Source: Caballeronia sp. SEWSISQ10-4 2 (GTDB lineage: Bacteria > Pseudomonadota > Gammaproteobacteria > Burkholderiales > Burkholderiaceae). Taken from it: a stretch of 64,000 nucleotides of DNA. Both the position numbers and the translations under genes were made by a program. How positions within the stretch are numbered: the stretch's first letter is position 1; every line of letters begins with the position of its first letter. The DNA lies in NCBI RefSeq assembly GCF_030464885.1, contig NZ_JALPRJ010000030.1:41413-105412 (forward strand). Direction: 5' to 3'. Below are positions 8,403 to 16,895 of the stretch, one piece after another. The notes under the pieces are model-generated. The model was not told where the DNA came from, did no database searches, and worked only from the letters and a program-made list of their open reading frames with translations.

Positions 8403-9479
8403 TCAGACGCTGGCCGCGAGCGTTGCGCGCACTGCCTCGTCCGGTGCACCCGTGATCTTTGTCTTGCCGAAACGCTCGAGCAGGATGAATTTGATCTCAC
8501 CCGCTTCAGCTTTCTTGTCGACCTTCATCAAGTCGATATACCGATCCGCGCCGAGCGTCGGCGCCTTGACCGGCAACTTCGCCGCCGCGATCAACCGCGT
8601 GAGGCGCGCGCGCGAGGCTTCGTCGAGCCGGCCGAGCCGCACCGACAGATCCGCTGCCATCACCATGCCGCATCCAACCGCCTCGCCGTGCAGCCATTCA
8701 CCGTAACCGAGGCCAGCTTCGATTGCGTGACCGAACGTATGGCCGAAATTGAGAATGGCGCGCAAGCCGCCTTCGCGTTCATCGGCGGCAACCACCGATG
8801 CTTTCACCTCGCACGAGCGCTTCACCGCATGCGCGAGCGCGGTGGCGTCGCAATCGTTCAAAGCCGGGATGTTCGCCTCGATCCAGTCGAAGAATTCGCT
8901 GTCTGCAATGGCGCCCGTCTTGATCACTTCCGCGATACCCGCGGCAAGTTCGCGCGCCGGTAGCGTGCGCAACACGCCGATGTCGGCGATAACGGCTTGC
9001 GGCTGATAAAACGCGCCGATCATGTTCTTGCCGAGCGGATGATTGATACCAGTCTTGCCGCCCACCGACGAGTCGACCTGCGCGAGCAACGTGGTCGGCA
9101 CCTGGATAAACGGCACGCCGCGCATGTAGCTGGCAGCGGCAAAACCCGTCATGTCGCCGATCACCCCGCCGCCCAGCGCAATCAGCGTGGTCTTGCGATC
9201 GGCGCGTTCGGTCAGCAATGCGGTGAAAATCTGGTTGAGCGTGTCGAGATTCTTGTGCGCCTCGCCGTCGGGCAGCACGACGGTCGTGACTTTCTTGCCG
9301 AGCGGCGCGAGAGCGGCGCGGAGCGCGTCGCCGTAGAGTGGATCGACGGTCGTGTTGGTAACGATAGCGACCGACGAGCCCGTAATGTGCGGCGCGTACA
9401 GTTCGGTCCGGCCAATCAGCCCGGCACCAATATGGATGGGGTAGGCGCGATCGCCCAGTTCGACGTTGACGGTAATCAT
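8403..9479 (-). CDS. aroB: 3-Dehydroquinate synthase
   Basis: This is the second step of the shikimate pathway: DAHP to 3-dehydroquinate, using NAD and a divalent metal. The 358-aa chain shows the NAD-binding GGGVIGD (103-109), the substrate loop DSSVGGKTGIN (from Asp136), and the metal-binding HTFGHAIE motif. Start: the Met at 9479 begins the family sequence MITVNV; a Met three codons earlier (9488) would touch the aroK stop. It is coupled tightly to aroK, giving two non-adjacent shikimate steps in one transcript. Confidence 0.94.
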   Translation of the reverse strand: MITVNVELGDRAYPIHIGAGLIGRTELYAPHITGSSVAIVTNTTVDPLYGDALRAALAPLGKKVTTVVLPDGEAHKNLDTLNQIFTALLTERADRKTTLIALGGGVIGDMTGFAAASYMRGVPFIQVPTTLLAQVDSSVGGKTGINHPLGKNMIGAFYQPQAVIADIGVLRTLPARELAAGIAEVIKTGAIADSEFFDWIEANIPALNDCDATALAHAVKRSCEVKASVVAADEREGGLRAILNFGHTFGHAIEAGLGYGEWLHGEAVGCGMVMAADLSVRLGRLDEASRARLTRLIAAAKLPVKAPTLGADRYIDLMKVDKKAEAGEIKFILLERFGKTKITGAPDEAVRATLAASV

Positions 9480-9487
9480 GGCGGACA

Positions 9488-10039
9488 TTATGACGTAGCC
9501 GGCTTGACGATGCCGGCCATCTCCAGTTGCATCAACACCATGTTGACGAGGTTGTTCACGGTTGGCCGGCCGGTTTCCACGATGAAATGCGCGCACTCCT
9601 GATACAGCGGATCACGCGCCTTATAGAGCGCTTCGAGCTTGCCGCGCGGGTCGTCGGTCTGCAGCAGCGGCCGGTTTTTATCGCGCCGCGTGCGTTGCCA
9701 CAATTCGTGCGGCGTGGCGCGCAGATAGATCACCAGCCCGCGATTCTTCAGATGTTCGCGATTCTCCGGCCGGAGAATCGCGCCGCCGCCGGTCGCCAGC
9801 ACAATATTTTCGCGCCGCGACAGTTCGTCGATCACATCCGCTTCGCGCTGCCTGAAGCCTTCCTCGCCTTCGACCTCCCAGATCACCGGAATGCGCGCGC
9901 CCGTACGGGCCTCGATTTCGTGGTCGGAATCGATGAAAGAACGCTGTAACCGGCGCGCGACCGCCCGCCCCACGGTGGTCTTCCCAGCCCCCATGAGTCC
10001 GACAAAAAATACGTTCGCGTTCACTTGCCCGGCTTCCAA
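9488..10039 (-). CDS. aroK: Shikimate kinase
   Basis: Phosphorylates shikimate at the 3-hydroxyl with ATP. Walker A is GLMGAGKT (about 14-21 with this start), followed by the DSD substrate site and TGGGAIL. The start is uncertain. TTG at 10039 has a good Shine-Dalgarno (AAGGAAG, 4 nt away) and gives 183 aa, close to the usual length. GTG at 10024 gives 178 aa. GTG at 10150 gives 220 aa with an unfamiliar N-terminus but overlaps the stop of the pilQ remnant by 4 nt. The gene normally follows pilQ; here it follows the deletion scar, so its upstream transcript has changed. Confidence 0.9.
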   Translation of the reverse strand: MEAGQVNANVFFVGLMGAGKTTVGRAVARRLQRSFIDSDHEIEARTGARIPVIWEVEGEEGFRQREADVIDELSRRENIVLATGGGAILRPENREHLKNRGLVIYLRATPHELWQRTRRDKNRPLLQTDDPRGKLEALYKARDPLYQECAHFIVETGRPTVNNLVNMVLMQLEMAGIVKPATS

Positions 10040-10146
10040 CTCGCTTCCTTGTGCATTGATTCCGGTCCCGATTCTGGTCCCGTTCGTGCGGGAGCTTAAG
10101 GGCAAAAGGGCCGCTTTGTCGAGTCGGGAAGGCTTGCCGGCGGCCT

Positions 10147-11347
10147 TCACAGGCGCGCCGGAACGATATGCGGGGTAATGAAAATGACCAGTTCGCTGCG
10201 TAAATTACGGCGCGCAGCATGACGAAAAAGCCAGCCCAATACCGGGATTTTACCGAGCAGCGGGACCCTCGTGACATCTTCGCGTTCGTCGGTGGAATAT
10301 ATCCCGCCGATTGCCACCGTGCCGCCGTCCTCCACCTCCACGCGCGTCTGGACATGCTTGGGTGTTGATCGCCGGGCCGGCCGCGGTCTGCTCGCCAACG
10401 CTGTCCTTCGATACATCGAGGTCGAGGATCACGTGACCGTGCGGCGTAATTTGGGGCTCGACCTCCAGTTTCAGCGCGGCCCGGCGGAACTGGACGCCCG
10501 ACGCACCGTTGCCGACCTTCGCCTGATACGGCAATTCCGTGCCCTGCTCGACCACCGCCTTCACGCGATCCGCCGTGATCACACGCGGCCTGGACACAAT
10601 CTGCCCACGGCCTTCGTTTTCCAGCGCGCTCAACTCGACGTTCAGCAACCGCGTGGCGTGCGCGGCGAATAGCGTCGGGCCGGCGGTCGCGGCGTCGAAC
10701 CCGCCGATTGGCCGCGCCGATAAATCGAAGACCGCGCCGTCCGCACCCGCTACAAGACCGCGCGCGGTGGCGTCGCCGGTGGGCGTCATCGACAGCTTCA
10801 CGCCAAGATTGCGCGACTTCACGTATTGCCGCCCGGTGGCGGCAATCGATACTTCGGCGTATCCGTTCTCGCATGCCTCGATCGACCAGTCGACCGCCAG
10901 CGCGCCACGCTCGATACCCGCCACGCGTTCGGCTTCCGCCAGAACCGCCGGTTCAAGCAAGCCTCGCGGGTCGCGCCCGCCCGCCGCCGTTAGGGACACC
11001 TGGCTCGTCTGCGAAAGTCGCGCGAGCAGCACACGCGTGGTCAGCGTGGCCGACGCCGGCAACGCCATCGCACAACGCAGCGAGCGCAATGCGCCTCGCG
11101 CCGGCAGTCGTGAGAAGGTCTCGCGCAACGCGGCCGAGACAGCGGCCCGGTCGATGAAATCGCCTCCTACGACCACGCCCGGCTCGAGCCGAACCTCCTC
11201 CAGCCGCTCGACGCAAACCGGCCGGTTTGCCTGCAGCCGCTTGCTGACCACGGCGAGCCTGACAGCCTCTTCACTAATGTCGATACCCGCCGCGAACCGG
11301 CGCGTGACGGTCAAAACCGACCCGCGCAAAGCTGTTTGCGTACTCAT
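10147..11347 (-). pseudogene. pilM'-'pilQ fusion remnant of the pilMNOPQ operon
   Basis: From ATG 11347 (Shine-Dalgarno AGAGG 6 nt upstream) the first ~175 residues match the PilM N-terminal part: RRFAAGIDISEEAVRLAV, CAMALPASATLTT, LEPAVLAEAERVAGIER. After RQYV the frame passes directly into PilQ secretin sequence: SRNLGVKLSM, RLLNVELSALENEGRG, TELPYQAKVG, LKLEVEPQITPHG. The pilM end, pilN, pilO, pilP and pilQ start are missing; the junction is at about 10812-10822. Near 10360-10362 the frame is lost where PilQ should read on into HVQTRVEVEDGG. One extra G:C in a run of three explains this. The rest of PilQ (VPLLGKIPVLGWLF, ELVIFITP) continues in another frame to 10147. No functional type IV pilus secretin can come from this locus. 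Confidence 0.88.
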
Positions 11348-11672
11348 GCTCATCCTCTCTTTCCAGGCCGCGCGCCGAGCCGTTCGGGCGCTGGCAATGA
11401 AACGATTGTGAGCAGCGGCGGTGGTTGCCACCATTCGTCCAAGTGGCTAACGTAAAGGGAGCGCGCGACTTAAAAGCGCCACTGTCGCCAGGCGCAAAGC
11501 AAACGCGGAAAAGCGTCAAAAAGAAGCGATGCAAACGTTAGCCGTGTCAGTCCGTCAACGCTTATCGTGATGAAACAGGTGTCCCCGCGACCTGCGCGCA
11601 ACACCCAAGTAAGCCAGACGAAAGCCGTAAAGTTGGGCAGCTATAATCGCGGGACCGTTTTTTGGTGGTGCC
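11348..11672. other. Divergent intergenic region, pil remnant / ponA
   Basis: This 325-nt gap carries the old pil promoter side and the ponA promoter side. The only strong element seen is TATAAT at 11642-11647. No gene or repeat is evident in the rest. Confidence 0.5.
11642..11647 (+). promoter_or_regulatory. Probable -10 element of ponA promoter
   Basis: A perfect TATAAT lies 25 nt before the ponA ATG. No good -35 hexamer is found 16-18 nt upstream, so the promoter may need an activator or be weak. The implied 5' UTR is about 20 nt. Confidence 0.5.
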
Positions 11673-14087
11673 ATGCAATCTCAGTCTCCGTCGTCCCCGC
11701 CGTCCCGTCGTCCCGACTCTCCAAAGCGCGTTCGCCCGCTCTGGATCAGGCTTCTGCTCGGATTGTCAGTTTGTATTGTCGGGCTGATCATCAGCGCGGG
11801 GCTCGTACTCGGTTATGCGCTGGTGGTCGCCCAGCCCAATCTGCCGTCGCTCGACGCGCTCACCGACTACCGCCCGAAGGTGCCGCTTCGTGTCTACACG
11901 GCGGATCACGTGCTGATTGGCGAATTCGGCGAGGAACGGCGCAGTGTCGTGCGGATTCAGGACGTGCCGGATTACCTGAAGAAGGCCGTGCTCGCCATCG
12001 AAGACGCGCGTTTCTACGATCACGGCGGTGTCGACCTGACGGGTATCCTGCGCGCCGGCACGGTGGCGCTGACGAACGGCCATGCGTCCCAGGGCGCCAG
12101 CACGATCACGATGCAGGTCGCGCGAAATTTCTTCCTGTCGAGCGAAAGGACCTACACCCGCAAGATCTACGAGATGCTGCTCGCGTACAAGATCGAGCGC
12201 GCGCTGACGAAAGACCAGATTCTCGAGGTCTATATGAACCAGATTTATCTGGGGCAGCGCGCTTACGGATTCGCGAGCGCCGCGCGGGTTTATTTCGGCA
12301 AGGATCTGAAGGACATTACGCTCGCCGAAGCCGCCATGCTCGCCGGATTGCCAAAAGCACCGTCGGCATATAACCCGGTTGTCAATCCGAAGCGCGCGAA
12401 GGTACGCCAGCAATACATCCTCGAACGGATGCTCGAATTGCGCTACATCACGCAGGAGCAATACGACGCCGCCGCCAAGCAACCGCTCGTAGTGAAGGGC
12501 GCAGGGCGCGAGTTCAGCGTGCACGCCGAGTACGTGGCGGAAATGGTGCGCCAGATGATGTACACGCAGTATCGCGAGGAGGCTTATACGCTCGGCCTGA
12601 ACGTGGTGACCACCATCGATTCCGCCGATCAGGACGCGGCTTACCGCGCCGTACGCAAAGGCTTGATGGACTATGAGCACCGGCATGGGTATCGCGGACC
12701 GGAGGGGTATATCGATCTGCCGGCCGATCCTGACGACCGCGAACAAGCTATTGACGACGCCCTCGTCGACCATCCGGACAACGGCGAGATCGTCGCGGCC
12801 GTCGTCACCGAAGCGAGTCCGAAGGAGGTCAAGGCGAGTTTTATCGATGGCAACGTGGCGACGGTTCAAGGCAACGACCTGCGTTTTGTCGCCAGTGCGC
12901 TGAGCACGCGCGCGCAGCCGAACCAGCGCATCCGGCCGGGCGCGATCGTGCGCCTGATGAAAAACGACGACGACAACTGGGTCATCACGCAACTGCCGCA
13001 AGTGGAAGGCGCGTTCGTTTCCATCGTTCCACAGGACGGCGCGATCCGCGCGCTGGTGGGCGGCTTCGATTTCAACAAGAACAAGTTCAACCACGTCACG
13101 CAGGCGTGGCGCCAGCCGGGTTCGAGCTTCAAGCCGTTCATCTATTCGGCATCGCTGGAAAAGGGCTTGTCGCCGGCAACCATCATCAACGACGCACCGC
13201 TCTATTTCAGCGCCGCCGAAACGGGCGGCCAGGCGTGGGAGCCTAAGAACTACGGCGGCGGTTTCGACGGCCCGATGCCCATGCGCACGGCGTTGATGAA
13301 ATCCAAAAACCTGGTCTCTATCCGCATCCTGAGCAACATCGGCCCGAAGTATGCACAAGGGTACGTGACGAAGTTCGGTTTCGACGCATCACGTCAGCCG
13401 GCCTATCTGCCAATGGCGCTCGGTGCAGGCCAGGTCACGCCGCTGCAAATGGCGACGGGGTATTCGGTGTTCGCGAACGGCGGATACCGGGTGAATCCGT
13501 ACCTGATCGCCGATATCACCGATCCCCGCGGCGCCGTGGTGTCGCATCCGCAGCCGCTGATCGCCGGCGACACAGCGCCGCTCGCGATCACGCCGCGCAA
13601 CGCCTACGTAATGAACAGCCTGTTGCAAAGCGTGGCCCAACGCGGCACGGGCGCGAGAACGAACCAGTTGAAGCGCACTGATCTTGCCGGCAAGACGGGC
13701 ACGACCAACGATTCGCACGACGCGTGGTTCGCCGGTTACCAGCATTCCCTCGTGGCAATTGCGTGGATCGGCTACGACACGCCGCGCAGTCTCGGCGACA
13801 AGGAAACGGGCGGCGGCCTCGCGTTGCCGGTGTGGATGGAGTACATGAGCCGGGCATTGCGCGGCGTGCCGGAATACAAGTCGGCGATGCCACCCGACGT
13901 GGTCTCACTGGGCGGCGAACTGTATTTCGACGACTTGACGCCGGGGCATGGTTTCGTGGCAACTATCGGCGTCAGTCAGGCCGTGCCGGAAGATGTCAGC
14001 GGCACGTCGCCGGCTGTACCCGCGCCCGCGCCGCAAGTTGGCGAGCAGGAAAAGCAGGACATCATGAATCTGTTCAAGGGGCATTGA
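11673..14087 (+). CDS. mrcA: Penicillin-binding protein 1A (bifunctional peptidoglycan synthase)
   Basis: This 804-aa class A PBP both polymerises lipid II and cross-links peptidoglycan. It has a cytoplasmic tail, a membrane anchor (about 24-52), a GT51 glycosyltransferase domain with catalytic Glu110 (IEDARFY) and the QGASTITMQVARN motif, an OB-like insert (about 370-450), and a transpeptidase domain. The transpeptidase has SSFK (nucleophile Ser484, Lys487), SKN (544-546) and KTG (674-676). All active residues are present. It is called ponA in many Burkholderia annotations and is divergent from the pil locus, as in relatives. Confidence 0.95.
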   Translation: MQSQSPSSPPSRRPDSPKRVRPLWIRLLLGLSVCIVGLIISAGLVLGYALVVAQPNLPSLDALTDYRPKVPLRVYTADHVLIGEFGEERRSVVRIQDVPDYLKKAVLAIEDARFYDHGGVDLTGILRAGTVALTNGHASQGASTITMQVARNFFLSSERTYTRKIYEMLLAYKIERALTKDQILEVYMNQIYLGQRAYGFASAARVYFGKDLKDITLAEAAMLAGLPKAPSAYNPVVNPKRAKVRQQYILERMLELRYITQEQYDAAAKQPLVVKGAGREFSVHAEYVAEMVRQMMYTQYREEAYTLGLNVVTTIDSADQDAAYRAVRKGLMDYEHRHGYRGPEGYIDLPADPDDREQAIDDALVDHPDNGEIVAAVVTEASPKEVKASFIDGNVATVQGNDLRFVASALSTRAQPNQRIRPGAIVRLMKNDDDNWVITQLPQVEGAFVSIVPQDGAIRALVGGFDFNKNKFNHVTQAWRQPGSSFKPFIYSASLEKGLSPATIINDAPLYFSAAETGGQAWEPKNYGGGFDGPMPMRTALMKSKNLVSIRILSNIGPKYAQGYVTKFGFDASRQPAYLPMALGAGQVTPLQMATGYSVFANGGYRVNPYLIADITDPRGAVVSHPQPLIAGDTAPLAITPRNAYVMNSLLQSVAQRGTGARTNQLKRTDLAGKTGTTNDSHDAWFAGYQHSLVAIAWIGYDTPRSLGDKETGGGLALPVWMEYMSRALRGVPEYKSAMPPDVVSLGGELYFDDLTPGHGFVATIGVSQAVPEDVSGTSPAVPAPAPQVGEQEKQDIMNLFKGH

Positions 14088-14095
14088 ACACGATT

Positions 14096-14128
14096 AACCC
14101 AAACCCCGGCCGGTCCGGGGTTCGGGTT
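14096..14128. terminator. Hairpin between convergent mrcA and cyaY
   Basis: Nested arms AACCC/GGGTT and ACCCCGG/CCGGGGT with a 5-nt loop. There is no T-tract, so it may be only a partial terminator or a 3'-end stabilising structure. Confidence 0.5.
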
Positions 14129-14145
14129 GAACGCTCTGCTGAAAA

Positions 14146-14463
14146 CTAAGCTGAAAAACGAATCGGTACGCCGGCCTGTTCGCTGGCGTACCGGCTGAGC
14201 GCCTCGAAAAACTCGCTGCCGTCGCGCGTGTTGCGCCACGCGCCGTCCACATACTTATAGTGAAAGCCGCCCGCCTTTGCCGCGAGCCAGACCTCGTGCA
14301 TCGGCGGCTGCAAGTTGACGATCAGCTTCGTGCGGTTCTCGAATTCAAGCGTCAAAACATTACCGCTGCGCTCGAATTCGACGTCGGCTTCGAGGCCGTC
14401 CACGTCCCGCTCGATGGCCGCCAGCGCAGCCTCGGCGAGGGTCAGGTATTCGTTGTCGGTCAT
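14146..14463 (-). CDS. cyaY: Frataxin-like iron-sulfur assembly protein CyaY
   Basis: Bacterial frataxin (105 aa), an acidic iron-binding protein that tunes IscS/IscU iron-sulfur cluster assembly. The N-terminal helix MTDNEYLTLAEAALAAIE has the typical acidic ridge (DVDGLEADVEFE), and the sheet carries LTLEFEN, LIVNLQPP, HEVWLAAK and GGFHY. The Met at 14463 fits the family; the ORF could begin four codons earlier. It is divergent from lptM with only 35 nt between start codons, an arrangement shared with many proteobacteria. Confidence 0.92.
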   Translation of the reverse strand: MTDNEYLTLAEAALAAIERDVDGLEADVEFERSGNVLTLEFENRTKLIVNLQPPMHEVWLAAKAGGFHYKYVDGAWRNTRDGSEFFEALSRYASEQAGVPIRFSA

Positions 14464-14498
14464 GCTAAACTCCATCGATTAATTAGTCAGGGACAGTA

Positions 14499-14819
14499 AT
14501 GCAAGTCGTCTTCCGGATGAGCGCGATTGTAGCGGCTTTGGCCATTTCCACCGGCGCGCTGCTCGCCGCCTGTGGTCAGCGTGGACCGCTCTATTTGCCC
14601 GTCACCCCGCCGATCCCGGCTCGTCCCTCGAGCCTTCCGCCGTTGCCGGCGAGCGGTGCGAAAAACGCAAATGCGCCGGCCGCAGCGTCGTCTGCAATCG
14701 ACACCGGCGACGTTCCGGACACATCCGGTACTGCGCTTTCGCTCTCCCCTGATGACAACATGAAATCGCCCGCGTCAGCATCAGAACCCAAAGCCGCTTC
14801 TGCTTCCTCCGGCGAATAA
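14499..14819 (+). CDS. lptM: LptM (YifL-like) small outer-membrane lipoprotein
   Basis: A 106-aa lipoprotein with lipobox LAAC (22-25), so Cys25 is the lipidated residue. It is directly followed by the LptM signature CGQRGPLYLP. The remainder is a low-complexity Pro/Ala/Ser tail. In E. coli LptM helps LptD, the LPS export barrel, reach its mature disulfide state. The gene position between cyaY and lysA supports the call. The tail is longer than in E. coli. A Shine-Dalgarno (AGGGA) supports the first Met. Confidence 0.85.
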   Translation: MQVVFRMSAIVAALAISTGALLAACGQRGPLYLPVTPPIPARPSSLPPLPASGAKNANAPAAASSAIDTGDVPDTSGTALSLSPDDNMKSPASASEPKAASASSGE

Positions 14820-14875
14820 TCTTTGCCACACCGCGCTCACTACTCAGTAGGCGCGTCAGCCGAACCAGAAAACTC

Positions 14876-16138
14876 ATGACTCAATCCGCATTCTCCCGCG
14901 CCGAAGGCGTGTTGCAAGTCGAAGGCGTCTCGGCCGTGTCGCTGGCCGAACAGTTCGGTACGCCGCTCTACGTTTACTCGCGCAGTGCGCTGACCGACGC
15001 GTATCAAGCTTACGCCGATGCCTGCAACGGCCGTCGCGCCACCATCCACGTAGCCGTGAAAGCTAACAGCAATCTCGCGGTGCTAAACGTGTTCGCGCGA
15101 CTCGGCGCGGGCTTCGACATCGTCTCGTCGGGGGAACTGGCGCGCGTGCTGGCCGCGGGCGGCAAAGCGGAAAACATGGTGTTCTCGGGCGTGGGCAAGT
15201 CGGCGGCGGAAATGCGCGAGGCACTCGATGCCGGCGTGAAGTGCTTCAACGTCGAATCCATTCCCGAACTGCACGCGCTGAACGAAGTGGCCAAGGCCGC
15301 GGGCAAACAAGCGCCGGTGTCACTGCGCGTGAATCCCGACGTCGATGCCAAGACGCATCCGTACATTTCCACGGGCCTCAAGTCGAACAAGTTCGGTGTG
15401 GCCTTCAGCGACGCTCGCGCGACTTACGCACAAGCAGCGGCGATGTCGAATCTCGACGTGATCGGGATCGACTGCCATATTGGTTCGCAGATCACGGAAG
15501 TGAGCCCGTATCTCGATGCCGTCGACAAACTGCTCGACCTCGTCGAGCAGATCGAAGCGGACGGCACGAACATCCATCACGTCGATGTCGGCGGTGGACT
15601 CGGTATCACGTACGACGACGAAACGCCGCCGGCTATCGGGGAATTCGTGCGCGCGGTGCTCGCGCATATCGAAGAACGCGGGCACGGTCATCGCGAAGTG
15701 TATTTCGAGCCGGGCCGCTCGCTGGTCGGCAATGCGGGCGTGTTGCTCACGCGCGTGGAATATCTGAAGCCCGGTGAGGAGAAGAATTTCGCCATCGTCG
15801 ATGCCGCGATGAACGACCTCGCGCGCCCCGCGATGTATCAGGCGTTTCACCGCATGGAAGCGGTGGAAAAGCGTGCGACGAAAGCGCAGGTCTACGACGT
15901 GGTCGGCCCCGTTTGCGAGAGCGGCGACTGGCTCGGCAAGGACCGGGCGCTCGCCATAGAACAAGGTGATCTGATCGCGATCTTCTCGGCTGGCGCCTAC
16001 GGTTTCGTGATGAGCTCGAACTACAACACGCGCCCGCGCGCCGCCGAAGTGATGGTCGATCAAGGGCGTGCGCGCCTGGTGCGTGAACGCGAAGAAGTGA
16101 AGCAGTTGTTCGCCGGTGAATCGATTTTCCCGGACTGA
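14876..16138 (+). CDS. lysA: Diaminopimelate decarboxylase
   Basis: This PLP enzyme (420 aa) makes L-lysine from meso-diaminopimelate, the last step of lysine synthesis. The PLP lysine is Lys62 in HVAVKAN. HIGSQI, the phosphate-binding EPGRSLVGN and the CESGDW loop (Cys347), which completes the neighbouring active site in the dimer, are all present. It lies 56 nt after lptM on the same strand, probably one transcript, and ends at a strong terminator. Confidence 0.95.
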   Translation: MTQSAFSRAEGVLQVEGVSAVSLAEQFGTPLYVYSRSALTDAYQAYADACNGRRATIHVAVKANSNLAVLNVFARLGAGFDIVSSGELARVLAAGGKAENMVFSGVGKSAAEMREALDAGVKCFNVESIPELHALNEVAKAAGKQAPVSLRVNPDVDAKTHPYISTGLKSNKFGVAFSDARATYAQAAAMSNLDVIGIDCHIGSQITEVSPYLDAVDKLLDLVEQIEADGTNIHHVDVGGGLGITYDDETPPAIGEFVRAVLAHIEERGHGHREVYFEPGRSLVGNAGVLLTRVEYLKPGEEKNFAIVDAAMNDLARPAMYQAFHRMEAVEKRATKAQVYDVVGPVCESGDWLGKDRALAIEQGDLIAIFSAGAYGFVMSSNYNTRPRAAEVMVDQGRARLVREREEVKQLFAGESIFPD

Positions 16139-16165
16139 TTGCTAGCGCGGGTCCAAGCTGCGAAT

Positions 16166-16201
16166 AAAAAGGGCGACGCCATTCAAGCGTCGCCCTTTTT
16201 T
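16166..16201. terminator. Bidirectional terminator between lysA and msrQ
   Basis: AAAAAGGGCGACGC (16166-16179) pairs with GCGTCGCCCTTTTT (16187-16200): 14 bp with A and T tracts on both sides. It serves the convergent genes lysA (+) and msrQ (-). Confidence 0.9.
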
Positions 16202-16220
16202 CATCCGCTTCACCGATCAA

Positions 16221-16886
16221 CTAAACTGCGCGTCCTTGCGTGATCCGCGATCGCAGCCAGACAATCACCCGCCACGCCAGCAACACCACCACGATCGAGC
16301 CATAGATCTTCGGCAAGATGAGATCGTGCTTGCCTGCTTTCATCCACCAGAAGTGCAGGATAGCGAGCACGACGATCGGATAAATCAGCCTATGCAGCGT
16401 TTGCCAGCGGCGGCCGAGTTTTCTCACCATCGCTTTCGGCGACGTCACGGCCAAGGGAATCAGCAGCACGAACGCCGAGAAACCGACCAGGATAAACGGC
16501 CGCTTGACGATGTCCTTGAGAATCGCCAGGACATCGAACCATTTGTCGAACCAGATGTATGTGGTGAAATGCAGCGCGACATAGAAGAACGCGAACAGCC
16601 CGAGCATGCGCCGAAAGCGCAGGAGCGCGTTCAAGCCGGTCAGCCGGCGAACCGGCGTGACAGCAAGCGTGATGCACAGGAACACGAGCGTCCAGAGACC
16701 GGTCGAGCGGGTGATGAACTCGATCGGATTCGCGCCGAGTCCGCCCGTGAAGCCGAGCAGCACGATGCGCGCTAACGGATACAACCCGCCCAGAAACACC
16801 GCTACTTTCGCCGGCACGATCCAGTTTGTGCTGCTCGTCGCGGCGCGCGTCGCCGGCCCTGGTTTTACATCGGACGCCGAAGCCAT
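16221..16886 (-). CDS. msrQ: MsrQ heme-binding membrane subunit
   Basis: This inner-membrane b-type cytochrome (221 aa, six helices; formerly YedZ) passes electrons to MsrP for repair of oxidised methionines in periplasmic proteins. Conserved His-containing helices are seen in FFYVALHFTTYIWFDKW and in HRLIYPIVVLAILHFWWMK. It lies 9 nt after msrP in the same operon. The soluble N-terminal 20 residues may be an over-extended start. Confidence 0.92.
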   Translation of the reverse strand: MASASDVKPGPATRAATSSTNWIVPAKVAVFLGGLYPLARIVLLGFTGGLGANPIEFITRSTGLWTLVFLCITLAVTPVRRLTGLNALLRFRRMLGLFAFFYVALHFTTYIWFDKWFDVLAILKDIVKRPFILVGFSAFVLLIPLAVTSPKAMVRKLGRRWQTLHRLIYPIVVLAILHFWWMKAGKHDLILPKIYGSIVVVLLAWRVIVWLRSRITQGRAV

Positions 16887-16895
16887 TCCGTCTCC

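Noticed and set aside
11567..12373. 268-codon + strand frame overlapping the mrcA start
   Set aside because: Another frame of mrcA; no signal or domain, while PBP1A motifs are intact in the real frame.
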